Source of the DNA: JBHIBA01 sp046758845
GTDB lineage: Bacteria; UBA8248; JACPRG01; G963555815
Direction of reading: 5' to 3'
Assembly (NCBI GenBank): GCA_046758845.1
Contig: JBHIBA010000017.1
Coordinates: 1 to 30,563, forward strand
Length of the DNA stretch: 30,563 nt
Shown here: piece by piece, positions 1-8,162 of the stretch
Layout of the letters: every line of letters begins with the position of its first letter
Numbering within the stretch: position 1 is the stretch's first letter
The notes under the pieces: generated by a model
The model's input: the letters and a program-made list of their open reading frames with translations, nothing else
Databases searched by the model: none
What the model was told of the DNA's origin: nothing
Position numbers and translations under genes: made by a program

Positions 1-3
1 GCA

Positions 4-79
4 GGCCCGGCCACGCAGTGCCGGGCCGTCAAAAGTTTTCCGGGGGTCCAGGGGGCCGGTTTTCAAAAAGGCCCCCTGG
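4..79. terminator. two GC-rich hairpins downstream of the sugar-type ABC operon
   Basis: Two perfect inverted repeats sit just past the end of the minus-strand binding-protein gene: GGCCCGG (4-10) with CCGGGCC (21-27), and CCAGGGGGCC (48-57) with GGCCCCCTGG (70-79). They could stop transcription leaving the gene that ends at 168. Neither is followed by a clear run of T on either strand, so an intrinsic terminator is only a guess. Nothing else was recognised in 1-167. Confidence 0.3.
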
Positions 80-167
80 GAATCCGGGCTTTCATCTCCA
101 TCTACACAAGCGGAGAGACGCCGACGCCTCGAAGGCCCCGAAATCTCCCCAGGAGTCCCCCAGCGGC

Positions 168-1277
168 TCACTTCTTCCCGTACAGCCGCTTCCTCCAGGA
201 CTCGGGAAGGGGATTGATCGCCCAATACCGGTCGTCCAGGTCGGGGCGGAGGTACTTCTCCAGCTCGTCCTGCTCGAAAGTAACGGCCTCTTTCAGGATG
301 GTCTTGGGGACAGGCTCTCCCCTGAGGACTTTTACCCCGACATCCACGACTTCCAGCCCCTGATCTGCGCCTCCACCGACCGCCAGGAATTTGATCTTGT
401 GTTTCTTGGCCCTTCGAAGCCAGAGATTCGTATCGTCTGCGGTAATGGGGGGAATGGGCCTTTTGGCGTCCAGGAAGGCGTCGACGCACCCGACACCCAT
501 CTGACCGCCGTCGGAGATCACACCGTCAATCTTGGGGTTTTTCTGGAGAAAGGCCTCCATGGCCTTCTTTGCCTTGACCGGCGACCAGCTGGCCCACGCC
601 AGGCCGACCTCCTTCATTCCTTTGTGGGACTGCAACGAATTCCGAACGCCTCGAAGGACGTCCTCTGCGTACGTATTACCCGCAAATCCCATGAAGACCA
701 CGACGTTCCCCTTGCCGCCGAGCTGCTTGGCCATCCACTCGCCGTACTGAAAGCCAACAAGGGGGTTGTCGCGGTCCATGTACGTCACGTACTTATCCGT
801 CCGGGCCTTGGCGGCGTGGAGGATGACGGGAATGCCCCGGTTCATGGCTTTTTCCACGGGGCGTCCCAGGGCCGCCTCGGTAGCCGGCGTCAGGAAGATC
901 AGGTCCACGTTCCGTGTGATCAGGTCCTCCATGTCGTTGATCTGCTTGGCGGGGTTCCACATGGCTTGCACGTACCGGAGCTTTTTGAACAAGCCCTTGT
1001 ACTTCTCCTGGAACCCATAAGCCATAACGTTCGTGTAGAGGATCTGCCAGGTGTTGGTCTCTCCCATCCCTGAGCGGCCCACCGTCCACGGCGGTTTCTT
1101 CTTATAGGCGGACGTGTCCACCATGCCCAGAGGAACCGCGCCCTGGGCTGTCTCCCCCGGCAGGAGCAGGGCCGTCGCCCCTGCCGCCGTCACCGCGGCG
1201 GTTGCCCCCAAAAACTCGCGACGGCTCATCTTCCCGCGTTCGATGGTCTGAATGCCGCCCTTGCTTTCTTTCTTCAT
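168..1277 (-). CDS. sugar-type ABC transporter substrate-binding protein, Tat-exported
   Basis: This is a periplasmic binding protein of the RbsB-like (Peripla_BP_4) class, expected to capture a sugar or similar small solute for an ABC importer. Its 369 residues begin with a long charged n-region, the twin-arginine motif SRREFLG at residues 18-24, and a hydrophobic Ala-rich stretch ending near residue 47, so export by the Tat system is likely. The mature part has the alternating Rossmann-like pattern of the family, with repeated hydrophobic strands such as DLIFLTPAT, GVISDGG and KFLAVGGG. The ATG at 1277 is preceded by AGGAGGG at about 5 bp. It lies 53 bp after the permease gene and is surely co-transcribed with it. 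Having the binding protein last, with no ATPase in the pair, is unusual. The substrate cannot be told from sequence. Confidence 0.85.
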   Translation of the reverse strand: MKKESKGGIQTIERGKMSRREFLGATAAVTAAGATALLLPGETAQGAVPLGMVDTSAYKKKPPWTVGRSGMGETNTWQILYTNVMAYGFQEKYKGLFKKLRYVQAMWNPAKQINDMEDLITRNVDLIFLTPATEAALGRPVEKAMNRGIPVILHAAKARTDKYVTYMDRDNPLVGFQYGEWMAKQLGGKGNVVVFMGFAGNTYAEDVLRGVRNSLQSHKGMKEVGLAWASWSPVKAKKAMEAFLQKNPKIDGVISDGGQMGVGCVDAFLDAKRPIPPITADDTNLWLRRAKKHKIKFLAVGGGADQGLEVVDVGVKVLRGEPVPKTILKEAVTFEQDELEKYLRPDLDDRYWAINPLPESWRKRLYGKK

Positions 1278-1330
1278 GATGCCCTCCTCTCTCCTTACCC
1301 CCCTTGGATATCACAGCCGCCTGCGCTCCC

Positions 1331-2320
1331 CTACGCCCTTCCTCTGACAGAATAGATCGCCACCGCCCCGAGAATGACGAGGCCGCGAACCACGAACTGA
1401 TATTGTGCGTCCAGATTCAACAGAAGGACTAGATTCAGCAGGATTGTGATGAGAAGCACACCGGCTACGGTGCCGGCGATTCCTCCCCTTCCCCCCTCGA
1501 GGCTCATGCCTCCCACAACGACGGCAGAAACGGAGTCCAGGTCGTAGCCCGCGCCGATCCATTGGTCGGCATACCCGATGTAACCTGCCAGCACCAGGCC
1601 AGCCACGGCGGCCAACGTCCCGCACACCACGTAGCTCAAAATCGCCAGGCGGTCCACGTTGACCCCCGAGAGGCGGGTGGCCTCCCGATTGCCCCCCATG
1701 GCGTACATCCGCCGCCCGAAGACCGTATAGCGGAGCAGGACGAACGCCACCAACGCTAACAAGAAAAAGATGAGCGTCGCATTGGGGATGGGTCCCGAGC
1801 TGTCGCGTCCCAAGTAGCGTAGCATCGGAGGCAGGTTCCCGCTGGGTGCGCCCCCCGTGTAGGCCAGTCGCGCCCCGATGATGATCACCGCCACGAAAAG
1901 GGTCGCCACGAAGGGCTGCACCCTGCGCTTGACCACGATGAGACCGTTGGCCCAGCCAATCAGTGTTCCCAATACGATGCAGAGGAAGATGATCGGAACG
2001 GCGTACACGTCGCTCCCCCGGGCGATTTGCGCCGAAGTGATAACGGCCAGCTGCATGACCGCTGCCACTGAGAGGTCAAACCCTCCCCCCAGGATGACGA
2101 TGGCCTGGCCGATGCTGACAATTCCCAGCGCCGAGCCTTGCCGCAGGACGTTGAAAATGTTGGCGGGCTGGTAAAAAGCGGGGGAGATGACGGCCGCGGC
2201 CAGCAGAACCAGGGCCAGGGCGACGAAGACCCCTCCCCTTTGCAGAATTTCCCCCGGCTCGACCGAGCGGACTCTCAACCCATCCTGACGCCCGGCCTCT
2301 CTCGCAAGCCCTTCAGCCAT
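1331..2320 (-). CDS. ABC transporter permease, RbsC/BPD_transp_2 family
   Basis: This inner-membrane permease of 329 residues matches the usual length of RbsC/XylH-type sugar importer channels. It has many hydrophobic segments, beginning at about residues 31-50, and the conserved features GLILVSIGQAIVILGGG-like (here GIVSIGQAIVILGGGFDLS, about residues 76-94), NGLIVVKRRVQPFVATL, and the late VSAVVVGGMSLEGGRG motif that contacts the ATPase. The start at 2320 has only a weak ribosome site, so a later start is possible. It is the first gene of a two-gene minus-strand operon with the binding protein downstream. An RbsA-type ATPase should stand next to it but is absent. The ATPase at 9251-10771 is of a related type and might be shared, which is speculative. 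Confidence 0.85.
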   Translation of the reverse strand: MAEGLAREAGRQDGLRVRSVEPGEILQRGGVFVALALVLLAAAVISPAFYQPANIFNVLRQGSALGIVSIGQAIVILGGGFDLSVAAVMQLAVITSAQIARGSDVYAVPIIFLCIVLGTLIGWANGLIVVKRRVQPFVATLFVAVIIIGARLAYTGGAPSGNLPPMLRYLGRDSSGPIPNATLIFFLLALVAFVLLRYTVFGRRMYAMGGNREATRLSGVNVDRLAILSYVVCGTLAAVAGLVLAGYIGYADQWIGAGYDLDSVSAVVVGGMSLEGGRGGIAGTVAGVLLITILLNLVLLLNLDAQYQFVVRGLVILGAVAIYSVRGRA

Positions 2321-2466
2321 TAGGGGACTCTGCGTTGGAGACTTGAATGGACACCCCTCGGGGGCGCGCTGACATGGAATTCCCGTCCGACCGGCACACC
2401 CACTTAGTTCAACCGCCTGCCGGTCTCCAGAGGGCAGTCCTCAAATCTCCGAAGAAGGGAATGATT

Positions 2467-2509
2467 CCTGATCTTAAGGGGCGGGGATATATTGTCAACC
2501 CAGATCAGG
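2467..2509 (-). promoter_or_regulatory. sigma70-like promoter framed by an 8-bp inverted repeat
   Basis: On the minus strand TTGACA (2498-2493) and TAAGAT (2476-2471) are 16 bp apart, a strong match to a housekeeping promoter reading into the sugar-type permease and binding protein. A perfect inverted repeat, CCTGATCT (2467-2474) and AGATCAGG (2502-2509), lies exactly at the outer edges of the two boxes, with half-site centres 35 bp apart. This is a good candidate operator for an unlinked regulator. The leader would be about 145 nt. Confidence 0.55.
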
Positions 2510-2685
2510 GGCTTCGAAGCGCCCCGAAGCCCGTGCGGGGGATCCTGGTGCGCCTTGAAAGATACAAGGAACCTGCTTCAGCCCGAAGGCATTTGTTTTT
2601 CGGCGGATTCGGAATCAAGAATTCAAGCTGGGCGAGATTCCCCGCTGCGCTTGGAATGACGCTGTATCGTTCCCCCAATTTTCTC

Positions 2686-2714
2686 TTGTACAGGCATAAA
2701 TCTCCCGCTAGAAT
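2686..2714 (+). promoter_or_regulatory. putative sigma70-like promoter for the amidase-hydantoinase genes
   Basis: TTGTAC (2686-2691) and TAGAAT (2709-2714) are separated by exactly 17 bp. It would drive the biuret-hydrolase-like gene and the downstream hydantoinase-B gene, with a leader of about 165 nt. The call rests only on the two boxes and their spacing. Confidence 0.45.
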
Positions 2715-2886
2715 GAATTATCTAGTTCAATTTGAGCTGCTTCCGGGACGCATGCGTCCCCTCTTCCTGTCAAGCGGTGCTCTTGGGGTCGGGGCGTCGA
2801 AACACCCCGAGTTGATCCCGGAGATCCCTGCCCGGGCAGAGGAGCCACACCCGGCAACCTGACCGCACAAGGGGGTTTGCACGAAG

Positions 2887-3576
2887 ATGTGTCCATTCCG
2901 TGTCCAGGCCGAACCTGACGAGTTTGAATTTGAGCCCGGGAAGACCGCGCTCCTCGTCATCGACATGCAGAACGACTTCTGCAGTCCAGGTGGGCTTCTG
3001 TCTATCCGAGGAGTGGATCTCTCGCTGATGCAAAAGCCCATTGAACCCCTCCGCAGGGTCCTGTCCGCTTCTCGGGACCTGGGTCTGACCATCATCCACA
3101 CCCGGGAGGGCCACCGGCCGGACCTCACCGACTGCCCGCCATCGAAGCTGCTCAAAGGCAGGAAATTTGGAAAAGGGATCGGGGATGAGGGTCCCCTGGG
3201 ACGGTTGCTGGTGCGTGGCTCTCCCTCCCATGACTTCATCGCCGAGCTCCGTCCAGAACCCGGCGAGGTCGTGGTTGATAAGCCGGGAAAGGGTGCCTTC
3301 TATGCGACCGATCTGGAAGTGGTTCTGCGGACCCAAGGGATCACTCACCTCATCTTCGGCGGCGTCTCCACCCACGTCTGTGTTCAGGGCACGATTCGGG
3401 AAGCGGCCGACCGGGGATTCTGGAACCTGGTGCTGGAGGACTGCTGTGCGGCCCCCGATCCGGAGTTACACCGTTACTCCATGGAGATGATCAAGTATCA
3501 AGGGGGGATCTTCGGGTACGTTTCCCATGCCGAGGCCTATCTGAAAGCCCTGTCCAAAGCCCCCGCCCCAGGTTGA
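2887..3576 (+). CDS. isochorismatase-family cysteine amidohydrolase, biuret-hydrolase-like
   Basis: A 229-residue cytoplasmic hydrolase of the isochorismatase-like fold. The family's catalytic triad is in place: D26 in VIDMQNDF, K132 in VVDKPGKGAFYATDLE, and the nucleophile C165 in GGVSTHVCVQGT. Several stretches (HTREGHRPDLTDCP at 71-84, IGDEGP, DKPGKG, LVLEDCC, the tail MIKYQGGIFGYVS) recall biuret amidohydrolase (BiuH), which releases ammonia from biuret to give allophanate. Related ureidoacrylate and N-carbamoylsarcosine amidases are the main alternatives. It is the first gene of a plus-strand pair with the hydantoinase-B gene, 186 bp apart. No allophanate hydrolase is in the window, so if the product is allophanate it must be handled elsewhere. 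Family is certain; substrate is an inference from resemblance recalled, not searched. Confidence 0.85.
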   Translation: MCPFRVQAEPDEFEFEPGKTALLVIDMQNDFCSPGGLLSIRGVDLSLMQKPIEPLRRVLSASRDLGLTIIHTREGHRPDLTDCPPSKLLKGRKFGKGIGDEGPLGRLLVRGSPSHDFIAELRPEPGEVVVDKPGKGAFYATDLEVVLRTQGITHLIFGGVSTHVCVQGTIREAADRGFWNLVLEDCCAAPDPELHRYSMEMIKYQGGIFGYVSHAEAYLKALSKAPAPG

Positions 3577-3762
3577 GCGGATCTGCTCACTAAGTTGCAA
3601 GGCGCATCGGTTCGTTCCGGGTTCGGCATTGACGGCGCCCCAACCGGCGTCCAAACGCCGGTCAGGCTCGGCCTGGTTCTCTCTGTCGGCCGGTGCAGCC
3701 AAGATTTGGTAGGCCGGGCGCCCCCCCAAGAATGTGGTCATTCTCTCTCAGGAGCGAAGGCC

Positions 3763-5961
3763 GTGAGGGTTGATCCCTTCACCTTCGAGATCGTCCGTCA
3801 CAAACTCATGCGCGTCGTCGACGAGGCGGTCATCACCTTGAAACACATCTCCGGTTCCTCGGCGACGACTGAGGGTCATGACCTCATCGCGGCCCTCTAC
3901 CGGGCGGATGGAAGCCTGCTCATGGGAGTCACAGGGTACCTCCACGCCCTCCCGGGAGCCGGGGAAGCCTGCCGGCACATCCTCCGGGAATACTCGGAGA
4001 ACCCGGGGATCTACGAGGGAGACGTGTTCTTGTTGAACGATCCCTATATCGCGGCCCTCCATACCTCCGACGTCTACGTCATCTCTCCCATTTATTCTGA
4101 AGGGAATCTTGTTGCGTGGAGCTCCAACTTCGTTCACCTGCGCGATGTCGGCGCCATCAACCCCGGCGGCTTCGCTCCGGATTCGACGGAGATCTACCAC
4201 GAAGGGTTCATGTGTCCGGGGCTGAAGCTCATTGAAAAAGGCGTGATTCGAAAGGATGTCTGGAGCACCCTCCTCAACATGGTGAGGACACCTGAGATCG
4301 TCGCGCTCGATCTCCACTCCCAGATCGCCGCGAACATCACGGCCAGAGAGCGACTCGCCGAGCTGTTCGAGAAGTATGGACCCGAAACGGTGGACGAGGT
4401 CGCCCAGGGGCTTATCGATCAATCCGAGATGCTCCTTCGAAATAGGCTCAAAGAACTTCCGGACGGGACGTGGAGGACGAGGCAGTACCTGGACACAAAA
4501 GAACAGATCTATACCGTCAACCTGGCCATGACCAAGGAGGATGACTCACTCCTCTTTGACTTCACGGGGACCAGCGAACAGGCCCCTGTTCCTTTCAACT
4601 CCACCTACTGGGGAACCCTGGGCGCCCTCTTTGCCCCACTCTTCCCTCTCCTGGGTTACGACATGGCCTGGAACGACGGCATGCTGAAACCGGTGACGAT
4701 GATCGCCCCGGAAGGAAGTTTGGTGAACTGCGCGCGTCCTGCGCCAAACGCCCTGGCTACGATCTCCGGTATTGAGGTGGTCAACAACGTCTCCCTGGAA
4801 GCCATCTCGAAAATGCTGGCGACAAGCGAGAAGTACCGGAAGGAAGCGACTGCGGTCTGGCTGGGCGCACACTCTCCGATGACCGTCTGCGGCTACAAAG
4901 AGAACCGCTACGTGGTCGGAATGTTGACAGACGAATTTGGGGGAAGTGGAGGGGCCCGAACCTTCAAGGATGGTGTGGACTTCGGGGGGGAGATACCGAA
5001 TCCCCTCTCCAGGACCCCCAACATAGAGAGCGAGGAGCAGAATCTCCCGATCCTGTATCTCTTCCGGCGCCTTATGCCGGACTCCGGGGGGCCCGGCCGG
5101 TTCCGGGGAGGAATGGGTGGGGAATACGCCTTCACCGCGCACGATGCCACGGACGGTCGGGTGGAAGTGGTGCTTTACGGGAGGGGAACAGAGTACACCC
5201 AGTGCCAAGGCTTTTTTGGAGGATACCCCGGCTGCAATTGCGGATATATCCTCTTGCGGGGCGGCAACATCTTCGATCTTCTTCGCGGCGGAAGCCTCCC
5301 CGACGATCTGAAGGAGGTGGGCGGTTCAAAGGAACCCGTGGTGTGGGGGACCCACGATCTCAAAGAGGGCGAGATCCTCCATGCGTGGGTGATGGGCGGG
5401 GGCGGCTATGGCGACCCGTTGGAACGAGACCCGGAGCTGGTGAGAAGCGATGTGAACCAGGGGGTGGTGGCGGTCGAGTGCGCCAAGGAAATATACGGAG
5501 TGGCGCTGAACGACCATCTGGAGGTCGATGGGGAGCAAACCGCCTTGCTGAGGCAACGGATGATCGAGATGAGGGTTGGGGGACAGGGGGGGTCTCGAAC
5601 AAAATCCCCTCAGAGAGAAGGGGTGTTATCCAGAGCCGAACAGGATGAGCATGCGTCAGCGCAATCCGGCGCATCCATAGGATTTCCCCTCAGCGAGAAT
5701 CTGAGAGCAATTGAGGCGTCCACTGGAATCAAAATTGAATGCGCCAAATGCAACCACCCGCTGGCCCCGGTCAATGAGCCCTGGAAAAATCACACGAAGG
5801 TCGTTCGGTCGTCTCTCACTCACTCCGGCCCCGGCAGAGCCGCAACCCGGAGATTCGAGATGCGTCACTATGCGTGCCCCGGGTGCGGTCGGTTGTTAGA
5901 CGTAGAGGTCGCGCGTCCGGGGGACCCTCCCCTTCACGACCACGTCAAGGTTCATCTCTGA
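3763..5961 (+). CDS. hyuB: hydantoinase B/oxoprolinase-family protein with C-terminal acetone-carboxylase-gamma-like zinc domain
   Basis: The first 580 or so of 732 residues form a HyuB/oxoprolinase-B domain: the N-terminal VDPFTFEIVRHKL start, NDPYIAALHTSDV, and the closing GGGGYGDPLERDP are all hallmarks. Such subunits work with a HyuA ATPase partner on hydantoins, 5-oxoproline, caprolactam or, in acetone carboxylase, ketones. After a low-complexity linker (about 595-650) the protein continues into a tail with C660/C663 and C705/C708 (CAKC and CPGC), followed by LLDVEVARPGDPPLHD, which resembles the acetone carboxylase gamma subunit. The GTG at 3763 is chosen because AGGAG lies 8 bp upstream and the HyuB domain begins at once; the frame stays open further upstream. 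No HyuA gene is nearby. The exact substrate is unknown. Confidence 0.85.
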   Translation: MRVDPFTFEIVRHKLMRVVDEAVITLKHISGSSATTEGHDLIAALYRADGSLLMGVTGYLHALPGAGEACRHILREYSENPGIYEGDVFLLNDPYIAALHTSDVYVISPIYSEGNLVAWSSNFVHLRDVGAINPGGFAPDSTEIYHEGFMCPGLKLIEKGVIRKDVWSTLLNMVRTPEIVALDLHSQIAANITARERLAELFEKYGPETVDEVAQGLIDQSEMLLRNRLKELPDGTWRTRQYLDTKEQIYTVNLAMTKEDDSLLFDFTGTSEQAPVPFNSTYWGTLGALFAPLFPLLGYDMAWNDGMLKPVTMIAPEGSLVNCARPAPNALATISGIEVVNNVSLEAISKMLATSEKYRKEATAVWLGAHSPMTVCGYKENRYVVGMLTDEFGGSGGARTFKDGVDFGGEIPNPLSRTPNIESEEQNLPILYLFRRLMPDSGGPGRFRGGMGGEYAFTAHDATDGRVEVVLYGRGTEYTQCQGFFGGYPGCNCGYILLRGGNIFDLLRGGSLPDDLKEVGGSKEPVVWGTHDLKEGEILHAWVMGGGGYGDPLERDPELVRSDVNQGVVAVECAKEIYGVALNDHLEVDGEQTALLRQRMIEMRVGGQGGSRTKSPQREGVLSRAEQDEHASAQSGASIGFPLSENLRAIEASTGIKIECAKCNHPLAPVNEPWKNHTKVVRSSLTHSGPGRAATRRFEMRHYACPGCGRLLDVEVARPGDPPLHDHVKVHL

Positions 5962-5974
5962 TAGGGCGGTCCGA

Positions 5975-6060
5975 GAAAGGAGCCGGCCCGGGGCCCCATC
6001 GCCAAGGCGGGGAGATTCAACCCCCGGTCGAATTATGCCGACCGATTCGGGGCTCCTTTC
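5975..6060. terminator. inverted repeat between convergent genes
   Basis: GAAAGGAGCC (5975-5984) and GGCTCCTTTC (6051-6060) are perfect 10-bp complements across the convergent ends of the hydantoinase-B gene and the nitrilase gene, with GC-rich sequence between. It could act as a bidirectional stop, but the loop is long and the right arm lies inside the end of the nitrilase gene. Confidence 0.25.
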
Positions 6061-6929
6061 GAGATCGCTTCCAGAAAGTAATAGTAATCTCTCTGATCCC
6101 GGTTGGGCTTCGTAATTTCTCCATATAGCTCCGGCCGTCGATCTTTGAACAGCCCGGGAATCGACCGGTAGGGTTTCGGAACCGTCAGCCCTTCTTCGGT
6201 GTTTCTCAGCCATTGCAGGCGACCCAGGTCCAGACGGGCGAGGACGATGCCTTCCTGATCAGATTCGGCGAGAATTTCCTCCGGCGCCGCGATGACGGCG
6301 AGACCCTCTTCCCTCCCGAACAGGTTTTGGGTGACAAGGACGTAGCACATGTTTTCCATGGCCCGGGCCCAGACGATGGTTCGCCACGCCTTGCGGATCT
6401 CGTAAAGCACACCCCCGATGGGCGCCACGATGATATCCGCACCCTGAAGAGCGAGGACCCGGCTCATTTCCGGCCACCAGATCTCGCCACAGATGATCAG
6501 ACCGATCTTCCCGATGGCCGTCTCGAACACCCCGAGCTCATCTCCCGGGGCGATGAACTTCCCCGGCATGAGCGCTTCGGCCACATCGGGCGTGTTCGGC
6601 TGCGTGCGATAGTAAGTTCCGATGAGTTGACCCTCCGGCCCGATGAGCTTCAGGGCGAGGCGGTATACCCCTTCGCCCACATCGGGGGCCGCCTCCACCC
6701 AGCTCGCCACGACGTGGATGCCGAAACGCTTCGCCTGCTCGCAGAGAGGCTCAAGGGGCGAATAGCTGACGGGCCCGTGATAGGGTCCCGGATAACCCTC
6801 CGGGAAAACCACGAGCTGGGCTCCCCCGCGGGAGGCCGTCTCGATATAGGAAAGGGCGCGCGAGAGGTTCTCAACCTCCCGCTCGCCGCGGAGCGTAGAA
6901 GGCTGTACGACAGCAGCGCAGACCTCCAT
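6033..6929 (-). CDS. carbon-nitrogen hydrolase (nitrilase superfamily) with Arg in place of catalytic Lys
   Basis: A 298-residue cytoplasmic C-N hydrolase. The catalytic Glu is E44 in VVFPEGYPG and the nucleophile is C147 in LIICGEIWWPE, both in the standard contexts. The third residue, Lys in the usual Y-R-K-x-H motif, appears as R108 in TYYRTQPN, an odd change worth testing. The downstream PGDELGVFET matches the family. Members hydrolyse nitriles, amides or N-carbamoyl groups; the neighbourhood of uptake and ring-hydrolysing genes favours an amide or carbamoyl substrate. The ATG at 6929 is preferred over the adjacent GTG (6932) because GGGGAG stands 8 bp before it. It lies about 300 bp beyond the second BMP-type permease and may have its own promoter. 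Confidence 0.85.
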   Translation of the reverse strand: MEVCAAVVQPSTLRGEREVENLSRALSYIETASRGGAQLVVFPEGYPGPYHGPVSYSPLEPLCEQAKRFGIHVVASWVEAAPDVGEGVYRLALKLIGPEGQLIGTYYRTQPNTPDVAEALMPGKFIAPGDELGVFETAIGKIGLIICGEIWWPEMSRVLALQGADIIVAPIGGVLYEIRKAWRTIVWARAMENMCYVLVTQNLFGREEGLAVIAAPEEILAESDQEGIVLARLDLGRLQWLRNTEEGLTVPKPYRSIPGLFKDRRPELYGEITKPNRDQRDYYYFLEAISKGAPNRSA

Positions 6930-7229
6930 CACCGGTTCTCCCCTCTCTCATCGACAAATCCTGGACCCCTTGAGGGCGGTCAGGATGCAGTTCAATCGGT
7001 ATCGGACGGCCTTGCGGACCCTCTCCTTCGCATCGCGATGCCGGAGGGTGAGACCGCCCCCCCCTATCCTCCCGGTTGTGAATCGTACCCGGTAAGAATG
7101 GCTAGACTTTACATGAACCCAGCTGCCCCGACAACTCGGGGATCTCATCGCCCGCAAGAAGGCGGCGGCCGGCAACGCCCCTGGATCTCTCCCCGGCAGC
7201 GCAAGGGGGGCGGCGAATGAGGACAGAAA
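6930..7229. other. 300-bp gap between nitrilase and permease genes
   Basis: No gene is visible here. It contains the putative minus-strand promoter at 7106-7134 and nothing else that I can recognise. Confidence 0.5.
7106..7134 (-). promoter_or_regulatory. putative promoter upstream of the nitrilase gene
   Basis: On the minus strand TTGTCG (7134-7129) and TAAAGT (7111-7106) are 17 bp apart, each matching four of six consensus bases. It would allow the nitrilase gene to be transcribed apart from the ABC importer genes upstream of it. Evidence is modest. Confidence 0.3.
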
Positions 7230-8162
7230 TTACTCTCCGCCCTTGGAATACGGACGGCCCAGGGCCTCGGGGTAAACCGATTTGCCCACCAGCCCCGCCA
7301 GGGCGACAATGGTCAGGACATACGGGATCATCAAGAGGAACTGGTACGCGATCTCAAACCCGTGGGCCTGCAGCCGCAGCTGCACGGCTTCGGCCACGCC
7401 GAATATCACCGCCGCCCCCAAGACCCCGAAGGGATTCCACTTACCAAAGATCACGGCGGCCAGGGCGATGAATCCGCGACCGGCCGTCATCCCCTCCGCA
7501 AACATCTTCACCTGGCCCAGGGACAGGAAGCACCCGCCCATTCCCGCCAGCAACCCTCCCACAAGCGTGCTGAAATAACGGATGGAAGCGACGTTGATCC
7601 CTGCGGTGTCCGCCGCCTGGGGCCGCTCCCCCACCGATCGGATGTTCAAACCCCAGTTCGTCCTGGCCAGGACAAACCAGCTCAGCGGAACCAGGATCAG
7701 CGCCAGGTACACCAACACGTTTTGCTGAAACAGGATCTCTCCCACGAACGGGATCGAACCGAGGACAGGGACCGTGATGTCTGAAAACGATTTCACCATG
7801 ACCGGCTTGGGGGAAATACCGAACTGGGAGCGGAAGAAAAAGGCCGTCAGCCCCAGGGCCAGGATGTTGATCCCCACGCCGCTGACGATCTGGTCGGCCT
7901 TCACCGTAATGGACAAAAAGGCGTGGATGAGCGCCAAGAGACCTGCCGCGGCCATCCCCGCCAACAGGCCCACCCAGGGGTTCTGCGCGTAGTAGGCGCC
8001 CACCACTCCCCCCAGCGCCCCGGCCAACATCATCCCTTCCACGCCGATATTCAAAATGCCCGAGCGCTCGGCGAAAATTTCGCCCAAAGCCGCCAACAGC
8101 ACCGGCGTGCTGAGCCGAACCGCCGCGGCCAGCAACAGAACGAGAAAGGAGGACCACTCCAT
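7230..8162 (-). CDS. BMP/nucleoside-type ABC transporter permease, second subunit (YufQ/NupQ-like)
   Basis: A 310-residue integral membrane permease with the signature LGEIFAERSGILNIGVEGMML (residues about 26-46, written here as family motif) that marks the BmpA/nucleoside branch of BPD_transp_2 proteins. Later segments include GVGINILALGLTAFFFRSQFG and RSVGERPQAADTAGI, the cytoplasmic loop for ATPase coupling, then GLLAGMGG. The reading frame is open upstream to 8600, but the ATG at 8162 overlaps the TGA of the first permease as TGATG, the usual sign of translational coupling, and starts where the family starts. It forms the importer core with the first permease and the ATPase. In characterised relatives the cargo is nucleosides, nucleobases or allantoin-like compounds. 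Confidence 0.9.
   Translation of the reverse strand: MEWSSFLVLLLAAAVRLSTPVLLAALGEIFAERSGILNIGVEGMMLAGALGGVVGAYYAQNPWVGLLAGMAAAGLLALIHAFLSITVKADQIVSGVGINILALGLTAFFFRSQFGISPKPVMVKSFSDITVPVLGSIPFVGEILFQQNVLVYLALILVPLSWFVLARTNWGLNIRSVGERPQAADTAGINVASIRYFSTLVGGLLAGMGGCFLSLGQVKMFAEGMTAGRGFIALAAVIFGKWNPFGVLGAAVIFGVAEAVQLRLQAHGFEIAYQFLLMIPYVLTIVALAGLVGKSVYPEALGRPYSKGGE

Larger units (their letters stand above)
2321..2886. other. 566-bp divergent intergenic region
   Basis: This gap separates the minus-strand permease from the plus-strand amidase and holds a promoter in each direction, described separately. Around 2605-2665 it also contains a degenerate sequence of the form GATTCC-loop-GGAATGAC, resembling dispersed intergenic repeats seen in many genomes. 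An open frame at 2347-2862 on the plus strand has no recognisable protein character and overlaps the promoters. Confidence 0.6.

Noticed and set aside
2605..2665. Repeat-like GATTCC...GGAATGAC stretch as a mobile element
   Set aside because: Resembles dispersed intergenic repeats, but only one degenerate copy is in the window and no ends can be defined.
2347..2862. Open frame of 171 codons on the plus strand
   Set aside because: No protein-like pattern or ribosome site; it runs across both divergent promoters and a repeat-like stretch.
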